Positions 1 to 9,838 of a stretch of 64,000 nt of DNA are shown piece by piece. The position numbers and the translations under genes are program-made. The stretch comes from Wurfbainia villosa (Eukaryota > Streptophyta > Magnoliopsida > Zingiberales > Zingiberaceae). Location of the stretch: assembly GCA_025175895.1 (NCBI GenBank), contig CM046008.1, forward strand, positions 26,181,255-26,245,254, written 5' to 3'. Positions within the stretch are counted from its first letter, which is position 1. Each line of letters starts with the position of its first letter. Under the pieces are notes generated by a model. That model worked only from the letters and a program-made list of their open reading frames with translations, was not told the origin of the DNA and searched no databases.

Positions 1-1690
1 AATTGATCAAATTGGCACAACTTAGGGTTTAGAGTCTTAGTGTGCCGTTTTGGGTTTTTGGCACGCTTGGGGGATAATTTAAGAATATGGTAAAATATAA
101 TTAATAATATCAAATGACAATTAATATTGAAATTTAGGTATTATTATATCTATACTTTTTATATGTCATGCCTTGTTTGCCATATTCGTTCAGTTTACGT
201 ATTGCTAGAGGACTAGCGAGATACTTATTTCTTATGGTAGGATTAAGGATTAAATGTCATGTGTTTTTAGATTTCATATTATGCCATGTCATCATGATCA
301 TTGGTCATGCTTAATTATTTCTTTCATTATGCCATGATCATTTCATGCATTTAATTTGACTAAAATTGAATTAAGGACAATGACATGACTTGAAGTCCCA
401 TTTATAAGGGAATCAAGTAGAGTTGCCTAGGAAATGCATGAAACCCTAGATTAAGGAGAACAAAACTCACATCTCACATCACATTGACATGTATGTGTAT
501 TTATACACCCTAGATACATGTGAGATGCTAGGATATGAGTTGAGTTCAAGGTGCATAGTTTTTGCATCTAGATGAACTAAAACTCATCTAATTTCAATAG
601 TGGATCATTGGGAAAGCATGTGTACGAGTCATGTACATAGAGCCCAAGGAATATGATCCAAAATAAGGTTTTAAAAATATTTCAAAATCATTTTGAAAAA
701 ACCTTAGTGAAGTCTATCTTTTGATAGCAATCACCATCGATAGAGTTGATACAAAATAGGGCCAAAATAATGAAAATTTCAATGGTTTTGAGTTTTGTAT
801 CAAACTCACTCTTTTATGGGTATAATAATTTTCAAATATTTTTCACCCATTGTATTGCTTATAAGTAATGTACGTATGAATTTTCACGATTTTTCAAAAT
901 ACGTATAATTATTTATGTATTATCAAAGTTCATTTTCTGAATCTGAAAACTGCAGTTTGCAGTTATCAGTTGACTGCCGCCTGATGGAAGTCGACTAATG
1001 AAGGGTAGTTCGACTGATTACTTTTAGGAGTCGACTGCCAGGTCTAATTTCAGGTTAATAAGGTTTTTTTAGCCTGATTTTAGCTATGGTAAGGTTTCCT
1101 AACCACTCCTAACCCTAGGATATGCTTTGGGAAGCATTATAAAGGGTGAAAATCCATTGAATATGGATTAGGAGAGGTATTAGGATAATGTATCAAATTT
1201 AAGGTGGGGAGAGTTCTAGTTTGAACTTTGAACCTTATTTTTGATGGTTTAGAGTTCCTATTGGCTTAGGGACTTCCCAAGGATATTGTTGGTGCAATGG
1301 TCAAGGGGGAGCAAGCCTTTAGGGGGAGGTATCCATCTTGGGATGATGGATGTGTTTTTCTTCTTGAAGGGGAGAAGTTATGGGAAGAATGTTATCAATT
1401 GGGAAAATTGATGGGATTTTGAGAAACCCAATTTGGAAATTGGGAGAGAGTATAGGATTGCCTCTCTTGGGTGATATGAGACTTATCACTAGAAAGATTG
1501 TAGGCATCCTAGATATTAGTGGACCAAGGTGGAGATTATAAGATCTCATTGGGACATAAGACATTGACCTCCTTGGAGAGAAGACCTTTTTGATGTATGT
1601 CAAAAAGGGGGAGAAGGTTAAATTACCAATTTGGAAAATTGGTAAGAGAATTTGAGTTAGGGGCCTAACTCAAGGTTTGTTTTATCAAAC
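1..1690 (+). other. Non-coding 3' spacer of element C
   Basis: I see no coding region here. The stretch resembles the post-pol spacer of A and E: a segment at about 390-560 shares the wording of A's 15205-15300 segment (an 'acatctcac' site, 'atgtgtttgtgta' and 'gtgagatg'-like words). From about 1300 on, several purine tracts of the AGGGGGAG type appear. At 960-1045 there are several TCGACTG-type half-palindromes, followed by a TATA-like TATAAAGG near 1138. Confidence 0.6.
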
Positions 1691-1706
1691 ATCAAAAAGG
1701 GGGAGA
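1691..1706 (+). promoter_or_regulatory. Polypurine tract of element C
   Basis: ATCAAAAAGGGGGAGA lies directly upstream of the LTR start TGTTGGTG. It is the plus-strand primer site for reverse transcription and is identical to the tracts of A (16010-16025) and E (57179-57194). Confidence 0.85.
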
Positions 1707-1707
1707 T

Positions 1708-3174
1708 TGTTGGTGTAATCGGCCCAGGTCACGATTGACCAGACTCGAGTTTGACTCGAGTGATATTTTGATGTTTGACATAGTATGTTTGACATTTATG
1801 TTTGACATTGATGTCGGTTAATATTTTGGGGAGATTGTTTATATAATCGACCTAGGTTATAATTGACCAGACTCGAGTTTGACTCGAGGGAGACTTTGAT
1901 GGTTGACTAGGGTTGACCATGTGATTATGAAAAAGTCCAAGCGGGAGTCTTGGCAAATGGAAAGTCCAACATGGGTTGGCAAGGAAAAGTCCAAGCATGG
2001 GTCTTGGCACGGAAAGTCCAACATGGGTTGGCAAGAGAAAGTCCAAGTCTTGGGTACTTGGTATTTGAGAAGTCCAAGAGGATTGATATTGGCGACGTAA
2101 AGTCCAAGCGGGAGTCTTGGCAGCATAAGTCCAATGGTTGTCGGTGTAAAGTCCAAGCGGAGTCTTTGCGGCGTAAGTCCAATGTGCCTTGGTGGTGTAG
2201 ACACCGTTAGCATGACATAGCCAATGGAAGCACCTGAAGGCTAGCGCAATGGATGAACAAGTCATGGATGACTTGGAGAGATCCGAGAGGCGTGAGGCTG
2301 ATGGAGGTGGCTAGAAGGCTTAGGTCTAGGCTAAGGTTGGTCTAGCAAGTATGGGGACACCATACTTGGGTTAAAACCTCATCTTTGAGGTTGGCAGTCG
2401 ACTGGCATTATGGGTGGTTCGACTGCCGTGAGTCGACTAGAACTCGACTGCCATTTAGGGCTGAAATTTCCTTGGCAGTCGACTACTCATTGGAGCGATT
2501 ATTCGGCAATCGCGCATGGATGGCGATCGCCGCCGAGTCCACGAGCAGAAATGCTCCGTGGTGACTAAGTGATCGACTTACGAATGCAGCGATCGACTAC
2601 CAATGTTAGCGATCGGTGGTGAGAGTCCGTTGGAACTTTTCACTTAGATTAGTCGTTGTCTCACATGATGTGTTGGCGATCGTGCCTTATGGAAGTCGTA
2701 TCGAGTGGAAATCGGGTGATTTGAAGGGGAATAGTTGGTGCTTTTCCAGTCCTTCAAGGCTAGTCCAAGGCAACCAAAAGCAAGCAATCCAAAGAGCATT
2801 TGTAAAGTTTTCTTTGCATAGATTGTTGTATTCTTGTTGTATTTGCCTGTCTTACTTTGTATTACTTAGTGTAATCTTTGTACGAGGTTTCTCCACCTCC
2901 GACGTGTTGTCGAGAAGGAGTTTATTGTGCTTAGTGGTGTTTGTGACATCGCTAGGGTTCGTACGAACCCAATCCGTGGAGTAGGAACCATTCGGTTACG
3001 AACCATGTTACATCTCGTGTTATTGTGTTTGTGATTGTGTTTCGTGTTATTGCTTTTATTATTTTTATTCCGCTGCACTAACACGATTTGTAGATGTGAT
3101 CACGAACGATTTCCATCATCGATACTAGCACACGCTATTCACCCCCCCCTCTAGCGTCCAATCGATCCCCTACA
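1708..3174 (+). repeat. 3' LTR of element C
   Basis: The LTR is 1467 bp. The start is set by the polypurine tract and the end by the conserved C-run/CTCTAGCG terminus and the switch to MULE sequence at 3175. It contains a ~28-bp tandem array (1927-2197) and several TCGACTG palindromic motifs at about 2396-2600. ORFs read across it are not genes. Confidence 0.8.
1927..2197 (+). repeat. Tandem array of short inverted-repeat units in LTR C
   Basis: About ten degenerate units of 22-30 bp each start with AAGTCCAA and usually end with TTGGCA or GTTGGCA. Most contain a small inverted repeat such as CCAAG...CTTGG or CCAAC-ATG-GTTGG, so each unit could form a hairpin. Boundaries are approximate. Confidence 0.75.
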
Positions 3175-3701
3175 AGATGGATCTATCATATCAAAAAACT
3201 TGTCTATCATATGCTCTCACATATGTGGATCCATCCCATCTAATATCTCAACAACGTGGGATGTCCTGTTAGGTTGTGCTCCCTCGTCATTAAACTGATG
3301 TACTTGCATTGACAATCTCCTCCAATGAGAATTGATACTCTGAAACGGAATTAGAATGGAAAAGTAACGGTAATGTGCAAGATCATGCTCGCATGGCAAT
3401 CCGTATACAATTTTGATAGAATAGTTTCATCTATCGGCTAGCTGGTGAGATGCTTCCTCAATGCATTTTAGCTGATCAGAAATCAACTCCATTGCCTCTA
3501 ATGAAATTCGACACCTTATTTGACTGAAAATGTCATCATTTAAATGTTGATGGTGTGGAATGTTGAGAGATCTCTCGAATGACTTCTTAATATCCCCAAA
3601 CTAAATTCTCAACATCTTATGTATTTTTTCAAAAGATGTCTGTAGGGATGACATGATATCTCCCAAATATAACCTTAGTCTCACATATGAAGACTCTACG
3701 A
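3175..3701 (-). pseudogene. MULE/FAR1-related transposase, C-terminal fragment
   Basis: Read on the minus strand, this encodes the end of a Mutator-like transposase. It begins at the VES...RL.YLG segment that follows the catalytic region, continues through a QTSFEK...SFERSL helix-rich part, and reaches the SWIM zinc-finger signature GLPCEHDLAHY followed by a WRRLS motif (about 3300-3410). At least two in-frame stops interrupt it. It is the downstream half of the gene whose N-terminal exons lie at 17292-18349. The 150 or so residues in between, including most of the DDE region, are missing. The left end is cut by LTR C and the right end by the truncated LTR of B. The family is assigned from known MULE/FAR1 protein features; the decay and split are seen directly. 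Confidence 0.8.
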
Positions 3702-4196
3702 GCGGTTCTGTGCCTGCGACATCCTCTGGCAGTCGACTTCCATTCCATGGCAGTCGAATAATGTCGGGAAAACTCATCAGACACTTAGCCATTCGGCCAA
3801 GTTCACCTAATGAGCTACTTATAATTCACTCATTCTCTCATCTCACTTGAAGTTCCTCGCCGAAGCTCTCTTCGTTCGCGGCCACGTCCCTCGGCAGCAT
3901 CAGGCGCACGGCTCTGCAATGCTCCTTCGCATCCCTTGCCTCCGAAGTCTGCTTCCTTGGCTTCGCTTCAAGTCATCTCGTCCGGCGGTCCCTCAGCAGC
4001 ATTAAGCGCACGGCTCTGCAATGCTCCTTCTCCGACTCAAGCACGAGGTAGTGAGTGGTGAACCCGCCAAAACTCCATGTGCGAATTACTATGTCCTACA
4101 AGACTCCAACGCACATATCAAACCATAATAACACCCTAACTTAAACCCTTTGCCACACACATCAAAACCTTATCATGGCAAGAGATTGCCCTAACA
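3702..4196 (-). repeat. 3' LTR of B, truncated
   Basis: This matches 7797-8222 plus 17143-17291 of the 5' LTR almost continuously. The minus-strand start TGTTAGGGC is at 4196. The left end breaks off at 3702 without the TACA terminus seen at 7206. It contains the duplicated words 'cggctctgcaatgctcctt' also seen in the 5' LTR. Confidence 0.85.
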
Positions 4197-5430
4197 ATCT
4201 CCCCCTTTTTGATGTGTGGCAATCTATTTAAGTTAGGTAAAAACATTTGATAAAACATTAAGAAAGGAAAGCATGTAAATAAACATGATTAGTAACTCTC
4301 CCCCTTAATACACGAAACTCCCCCTAAATATGTTCCTCCTTACTTAAACATATAGTTTTCTCCCCCTTTGACACCATCAAAAAGATTAAAAACAAGTTTA
4401 TATATCATGGCATCAAGGCTAGAGAGAAACATAACCAAAAACATGCCTTAAAACCATGTATCAGAAATTGTTGGGCTGTTTTCGGTGGCGATCATTGCTA
4501 TCGATATGGCGATCGTAGCACAAAAAAAATAGCATTGATTTTGAAAATTTAAATGCATTATTAATTCTAGAAAATTCGAAAAATAGTGAAATTTGGGGAA
4601 CACATTTCTTGTAAGTATATCTATCAATGAAAAATAGTTTTTCAAGAAAAAACATTATTTTTCCAGTATTTGCCAAAAATCCAAAAGCTTTAAAAACCAC
4701 TAGGTTTTTTTATCATGTTAGTATCCATTTTAACACCTAGTATTGCTTTGGATTGTTTCAAAACATGAATACACAGATTTTAAAGTAAGAAATTGTTTTG
4801 AAAACATATGGAATATCCAACCATGATCTTTGGGCAATATGTCTATGAATTAAACATAAGCCTTCCCCATGATTGGTCTATTATTGCTATTTTGATACCT
4901 TAAATGACCATCTAAATGTCATAGGCATTAGTGGACATTTGTATCATCCTAACATCTCACTCATGCTAAGTTTTCAATCAAGGTAGCCTATGGTGAGTGT
5001 GAGATGCATCCTAAAGGTATTTGTATATACTTAACCATTGTATTCATGCAATTCTATTAAGGTTAAGTATCATCCTATCAATCCTCATGATCATAAAGAC
5101 ATATATGAACTAATTTCACATTATGATCATGAAGCAAATGTATTCATCAAATAATAATCATGCATTAGGTATTAAATATGATAATAAGTCAAGTATCACC
5201 TAAAGCATGATTTATTATTTCTCATGATTATGTACCAAATATCAAAATCATAAATCATGATTTCAAACATACATAGCAATTTCATTAACTATCATGATTT
5301 AAGTATTATTATCTATTTATAGGCACATTATCATCACCTAACACTATTTTAAAAATATTATCCCGCCATCCTAAGTCAACCAAAATATGATATAGGTCAA
5401 GTCCATATGGTTAACTATCCTAGCGTTTTT
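4197..5430 (-). other. Non-coding 3' spacer and polypurine tracts of B
   Basis: No pol reading frame is visible. The minus-strand purine tract just upstream of the LTR reads CATCAAAAAGGGGGAGAT (4197-4214). Further AGGGGGAG-type tracts occur to about 4380. The rest is AT-rich and resembles the spacer of C, including a 'gtgagatg'-type word near 4950-5010. Confidence 0.7.
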
Positions 5431-7143
5431 CTAACCCTTAAGGATGAATTTTGGAACCCAATACAAATTCTTGCCTATGGGGTTTACTAGAAATTCCTTG
5501 GGAATCCATTTTCTAGCTATTACCTTCTTCTTATCTTGTCCCCTAGCAATTAGCCATTTATAGACCTTTTCATTTTTCTTTTCCTTATATCCTAGGCCTT
5601 TTTTGTTAAAACTTGCTCTTTGGCTCTCTATGATCATGTTCAAAGTGTTTGAGCCAATAGTGAATTTTTCTATGGCTTTTGTCAAATAGTCTACCTTTTC
5701 CCTTAAAGCCCTATTTTCTTCTATGCATGCATCATTAACATCTAATGGCACATAAAGATCATGTGAGCATGCATCATCATTATTATCATTAAAACATGCT
5801 TTTTCTAATTTTTGCTCTAAATCTTTAATTTGATCAAGCATGGTTTTATTTTTCTTCTTTGCTCTAAATAAATCCTTAGTGAGGCTAGAAATCATAGAAA
5901 CTATTTTACTAGGTGAAAGTTTAGTTATCATAGTTTTCATGTCCTCTTCTTCGGATGAGGAGGTAGAGGAGGCTCCCCCTTCTCTTGAGCTCTCTCCACT
6001 TGAACTTGATCCTTCATTTTCGGAGGAGGAGCAATCCAAGTCGTCAAAGGCCATTAGGGCTAAGTTGGTGACAAAAGCATTCTCCTCTTCCGATGATGAT
6101 GAAGATGATGAGGAGGGGTCATCCCAAGTCCTTGCCTTTAAAGCTTTGGTCTTCCCCTTTTCTTTGGCATTCTTCTCTTCTTCCTTCTTTTTGCTCTCCT
6201 TCTTCTTCTTCTTTTCTTCTTTCTTCTTCCTCTCTTCTTTGCTCTTGTTTAGGAGAGGATAATTGTCCCTTATGTATCCCTCTCCTTGGCAATTGTAACA
6301 AATTACCTTTCCCCTTGGTCTTCTACTCCTATCATTAGATTTATTAAAATGAAAACCTTTTAATGCACGCCTTACCCTCCTTACCATATAGGCTTCTTCC
6401 GTACTATCCATGGAAAAAGAGGAGTACGCTTCATCGGAGGAGGAGGGGATCTCCATCTTCTTCTTCCCCTTATGTGCCATCAAGGCTACTCCTCTTGAAG
6501 GTTGAAACTTTGGCTCTTCTTGTATTCCTTCAAGCCTCATTTCGTGGAGCTCCATTGTTTAGAAGAACTCCTCCAAGGTGCTCACTTCTAAGTTCTTGGA
6601 GATGTAGAATGAGTCCACCATGGAGCTCCATCTTGAGGACTGAGGAAAAGCATCTATGACCTTCATTACCATATCCCGGTTGGAGAGCCTTTCACCTACA
6701 CTTGTTAGCCCAATTAAAATTTCTTTAAACCTAGAATGCAATGAGTTTACCTTTTCTCCCTTTTCTAATTTTATGTTGGATAGTTGGGAGCGGAGGAGGT
6801 CTCTCCTTGCAAGTTTGGCCTCTGAGGTACATTCATGAAGCTCTACTAGCTTCTCCCACATCTCCTTTGCACTAGAGCATTCCCCTATCCTATTCACCTC
6901 TTGTTGGGGGAGTACATTGTAGAGGTGGTGCTTGGCCTTTGAATTTGCCAAGTATTCTTCCCTTTGCCTCTTTCTCCACCTTGCTTTCTCCAATGGCTCC
7001 CCATCTTCATTCCTAGGCAATTCGAAACCGTTTTCCATAATCAAAAGAATTTCAAAATCGGTCTCGAAAAATACCTCTATTCTCTTTTTCCACCAAGAGA
7101 ATTCCCCCTTGAACTTCGGTGGATGAATATTAGAGTCGGCCAT
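5431..7143 (-). pseudogene. gag: gag of element B, one in-frame stop
   Basis: The frame begins with MADSNIHPPKFKGEFSWW at 7143 and runs 571 codons to 5431, with one stop (TAA, 6559-6561) that splits it into 194 and 374 codons. The first part is a copia-type Gag capsid region (W.KRIEVFF, a KLVELHE block, SRFKEIL). The second part has a degenerate zinc knuckle (CYNCQGEGYIRDNYP, with the His and last Cys both replaced by Tyr), a Lys/Glu-rich stretch, a Ser-rich acidic stretch, and a C-terminal SQRASFNKKGLGY block shared with the Gags of A and E. Gag forms the virus-like particle that packages the RNA. Apart from the stop and the knuckle changes, the length of open frame is unusual for a decayed nest. 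Confidence 0.85.
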
Positions 7144-7190
7144 TCTTGAATGTGCTTGTTGTGGCGGTTGGTCCTCGACAAGCTTTCCTT

Positions 7191-7203
7191 GGCTCTGATA
7201 CCA
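7191..7203 (-). promoter_or_regulatory. Primer binding site of B
   Basis: On the minus strand this reads TGGTATCAGAGCC, complementary to the 3' end of initiator Met tRNA. It starts two bases inside the LTR edge at 7206. Confidence 0.9.
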
Positions 7204-7611
7204 CTTGTAGGGGATCGATCGGGCGGCTAGAGGGGGGTGAATAGCCCTTTATCGTTGGATGGTGGAATTTGCTCGTCTACACAATTGTTAGCACAAGCGG
7301 AATACTAATAAAGACAAGCAAATGAACAAAGAATAATACAAACAATGCTAACAAGATAGTATAACGTGGTTCACGGCTACGCCGCTAATCCACGATCCCC
7401 GATTCGTCCTCGGTGAATCACTCCGCCAAAACCAATCCACTATTGGTCTCTCCTTTGCACTTGCTAGGTGGAGGTAACCTTTACAAATCAAGATCACTCT
7501 TCTTACAATAGAAATGAAGTAAAAGCAAGTAAGAAGAGTTTAAAGCTTGTGGGGCACTTGGATGATCACTTAAAGCATAAGCATTAGCCTCTCAAAGTCC
7601 CACACCCTCTG

Positions 7612-7619
7612 TTTTTATA
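7612..7619 (-). promoter_or_regulatory. TATA box of LTR B
   Basis: The minus strand reads TATAAAAA. The CAGTCGACTG palindromes lie immediately upstream on that strand, consistent with a U3 promoter. Confidence 0.6.
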
Positions 7620-8217
7620 GAGAGGAAGCTTTTCTTCCCGTTGGCCGCCACCAGTCGACTGCTGCCCTTGGCAGTCGACTGCCGCCACTCCAACGGCCTC
7701 CGAACACGTCGGATCCCGACCGTTGTAGTCTAATAGAACACTTGGCAGTCGACTGATGGATCTCATCGATCATTCTTTCCGCATCAATCGGCTACGGCGG
7801 TTCTGCCGCGACATCCTCTAGCGATCATTGTCATTCCATGCGATCGATCTGGGCATAACCCCATCAGTCGAATACCAGTCGAACCTATTCGATTCAGAGA
7901 AGTCGACTGCTATTCCATGGCAGTCGACTGATATCGGGAAAACTCATCCGACACTTAGTCATTCGGCCAAGTTCACCTAATGAACTACTTACAATTCACT
8001 CATTCTCTCATCTCACTTGAAGTCCCTCGCAGAAACTCTCTTCGTTAGTGGCCACGTCCCTCGGCAGCATCAGGCGCACAGCTCTGCAATGCTCCTTCGC
8101 GTCTCTTACATCCGAAGTCTGCTTCCTTGGCTTCTCTTCAAGTCATCTCGTCCGGCGGTCCCTCGGCAGCATCAAGCGCACGGCTCTGCAATGCTCCTTC
8201 TCCGACTCAAGCATGAG

Positions 8218-8222
8218 GTAGT
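8218..8222. repeat. Target site duplication of A (left copy)
   Basis: GTAGT is repeated exactly at 17143-17147 on the other side of A. Confidence 0.95.
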
Positions 8223-9343
8223 TGTTGGTGCAGTAGGCACCTAAGTCGAACCTGAGTTTTGATTATAGCAAACGATACAAAGTTAAACTTATGTCGTTAT
8301 CTCACGAGCTGAATCGAGTGTGTAGAAGATTGCTAAAGCTGGAGCTGAAGGCTAGCGACACCCGGAGGAAGCCGAGTGGTCGGGCGACACTCGAGTGACT
8401 TCGGAGGGAGCCGAAGGAATCGAGTGGAAGGCCGGAAGCAAAAGCGACATGGTAAGTATCGAGGTAAGCTCATGTGTGCGAGTGTAAGTGAGGTTGTATC
8501 CTCCTTACGGGGATGGTCTTAAGCATAGATCCGACCAAAGACATCCCATCGATGGTCTAGGTTGAGATCGGACGATCGAAGGCCGTCGAAATAATGTTTT
8601 CTTTGAGCTAACTTTGCCTTGCAGCTAGCATCAGTCGACTGCCAGCTTGGAGGACTCGACTGCCCTTCATCAGTCGATCTCATCGACTCGTGATGCTACC
8701 ATCGATCGTGATGATGGCCATCAGTCGACTGATGGTCAATGATCAGCTTCGAGGAGTCAAGGCTTATCACCCCATTTCAAGGAGGTTTTGTGTCCATTTG
8801 TGATTGGTTGAAGACCCATTCGATGAGGGGCTCAAAGGCTATAAAAGGAGGGCTTGTCTTAGGGTTTTTCATCAATTAAAAAGGCTTCCAAGTGCTTCCG
8901 ATACGCTCCGACTCTCCGACATCCCTACGATGAAGCGATGCCGAGACGACGACTAGAGCTTCAATCTCCAACCTTTGAAGTCGTCGGTAACGAAAGTTTA
9001 AATTGTATTTCAGTTTATTTTTTTAGTAAAGCTTTCATTATAATGAGGAGAGGGGGAGTGCCCCTCTACCTCGAGCTTTTGTCATTTTGTGTATCCGTCT
9101 AACTCTTACCTCCAACGAGGAGGAGTTCTTTAGTAGTTTGCCCTCCGTACGTGGTCAAGGACCACTAGGGCCTTGGAGTAGTAGCCTTCGGCTACGAACC
9201 AAGTAAAACCCTTGTGTCTATTGTCTCGCTTGTTTTGTTTTTATCTTCCGCTGTGTCTACTCGCATTTTAACGAACGCTTGTGAACGAAAAATTTCTATC
9301 GCTATTCACCCCCCCCCCCTCTAGCGATCCGCTCGATCCAACA
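8223..9343 (+). repeat. 5' LTR of A
   Basis: The LTR is 1121 bp, starts TGTTGGTGCAG and ends CGATCCAACA. It pairs with 16027-17142. The two copies are very similar except in a block at 8630-8735, where CAGTCGACTG-type motifs are scrambled relative to the other LTR. Confidence 0.93.
8840..8847 (+). promoter_or_regulatory. TATA box of LTR A
   Basis: TATAAAAG lies about 110 bp after the last CAGTCGACTG palindrome (8722-8731). The same word occurs at the matching place in LTR E. Confidence 0.7.
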
Positions 9344-9345
9344 AT

Positions 9346-9357
9346 TGGTATCAGAGT
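9346..9357 (+). promoter_or_regulatory. Primer binding site of A
   Basis: TGGTATCAGAGT lies two bases after the LTR. The last base differs from the usual C. Confidence 0.88.
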
Positions 9358-9838
9358 CGGGGGCGCTCAGATTCGGTGCAACCACCAATTGAGCAATTTT
9401 CTTTTCGTATTTATTGTTTTAAGATTTCTCCCACACTACTAATCCAAGACCAAGTCTTGGTACATAGTTTTTGGTTGTGTTTTTTGCAAGTACTAATCGC
9501 CTTCGGAGTACCTCACGATCAAACAAGCATAACTTTTGCTACAAGGGGACTCACGAAACAATCTACCCACCAAATCGAAGCTCTCTGAGAGATCTACACT
9601 TCTTATGGGGGTTTACCCCCATAACAAGCTGTTTTCATCCTCAAAAATCGACGTTTAGTAGCCTTTCGGGGACATGGAAGGTTGTGAGTACTTACTTTTT
9701 ATTTAGTTTCTTATTTCTTTGCTTAACTTTCTATTTCTCATTTGTTTCTTTTTATTTCCCGCACCACTAATCCAAGGCGAAGTCTTGGAACCCTTTTTCG
9801 TGTTTTTTGTATTTTTTTGTGCAAGGTTTTCCTTCCAA
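9358..9838 (+). other. 5' leader of A
   Basis: Non-coding stretch between primer site and gag. 'aatccaag.c.aagtcttgg' occurs twice (about 9441 and 9770), suggesting an internal duplication. E has one such site in its shorter leader (50992). Confidence 0.6.

Larger units (their letters stand above)
1..3174 (+). mobile_element. Element C: 3' part of a Sirevirus-like copia retrotransposon
   Basis: This is the downstream end of an LTR retrotransposon whose 5' part lies outside the window. It consists of a non-coding 3' spacer, a polypurine tract at 1691-1706 and a 3' LTR at 1708-3174. The LTR begins TGTTGGTG and ends with a C-run followed by CTCTAGCG and a CGATCCCCTACA terminus, close to the ends of elements A, B and E. 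The right flank (3175 on) is MULE transposase sequence, so C inserted into or next to that gene. The expected downstream duplication is AGATG at 3175-3179, but its partner is off-window. No gag or pol is visible in this part. Confidence 0.8.
7206..8222 (-). repeat. 5' LTR of B, segment 1 (3' part of the LTR)
   Basis: On the minus strand the LTR ends CGATCCCCTACA at 7206. The match to the left LTR of B continues up to 8222, where element A starts, and resumes at 17143. Four perfect CAGTCGACTG palindromes occur at 7652, 7672, 7746 and 7921, on the promoter side of a TATA box at 7612-7619. Confidence 0.85.

Noticed and set aside
1288..1300. TGTTGGTGCAATGG as a possible LTR start inside C
   Set aside because: The following sequence does not match any LTR here and no paired end is seen.
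2616..2984. 122-codon ORF in LTR C
   Set aside because: It lies wholly within an LTR and shows no conserved feature.
5840..6262. Plus-strand ORF with Ser/Phe-rich runs
   Set aside because: It is the antisense of the Lys/Glu- and Ser-rich part of gag B.
9719..9838. Upstream start for gag A
   Set aside because: The extra residues are leader sequence not conserved with E; MAHLEGF at 9839 matches MSHLEGF at 51071.
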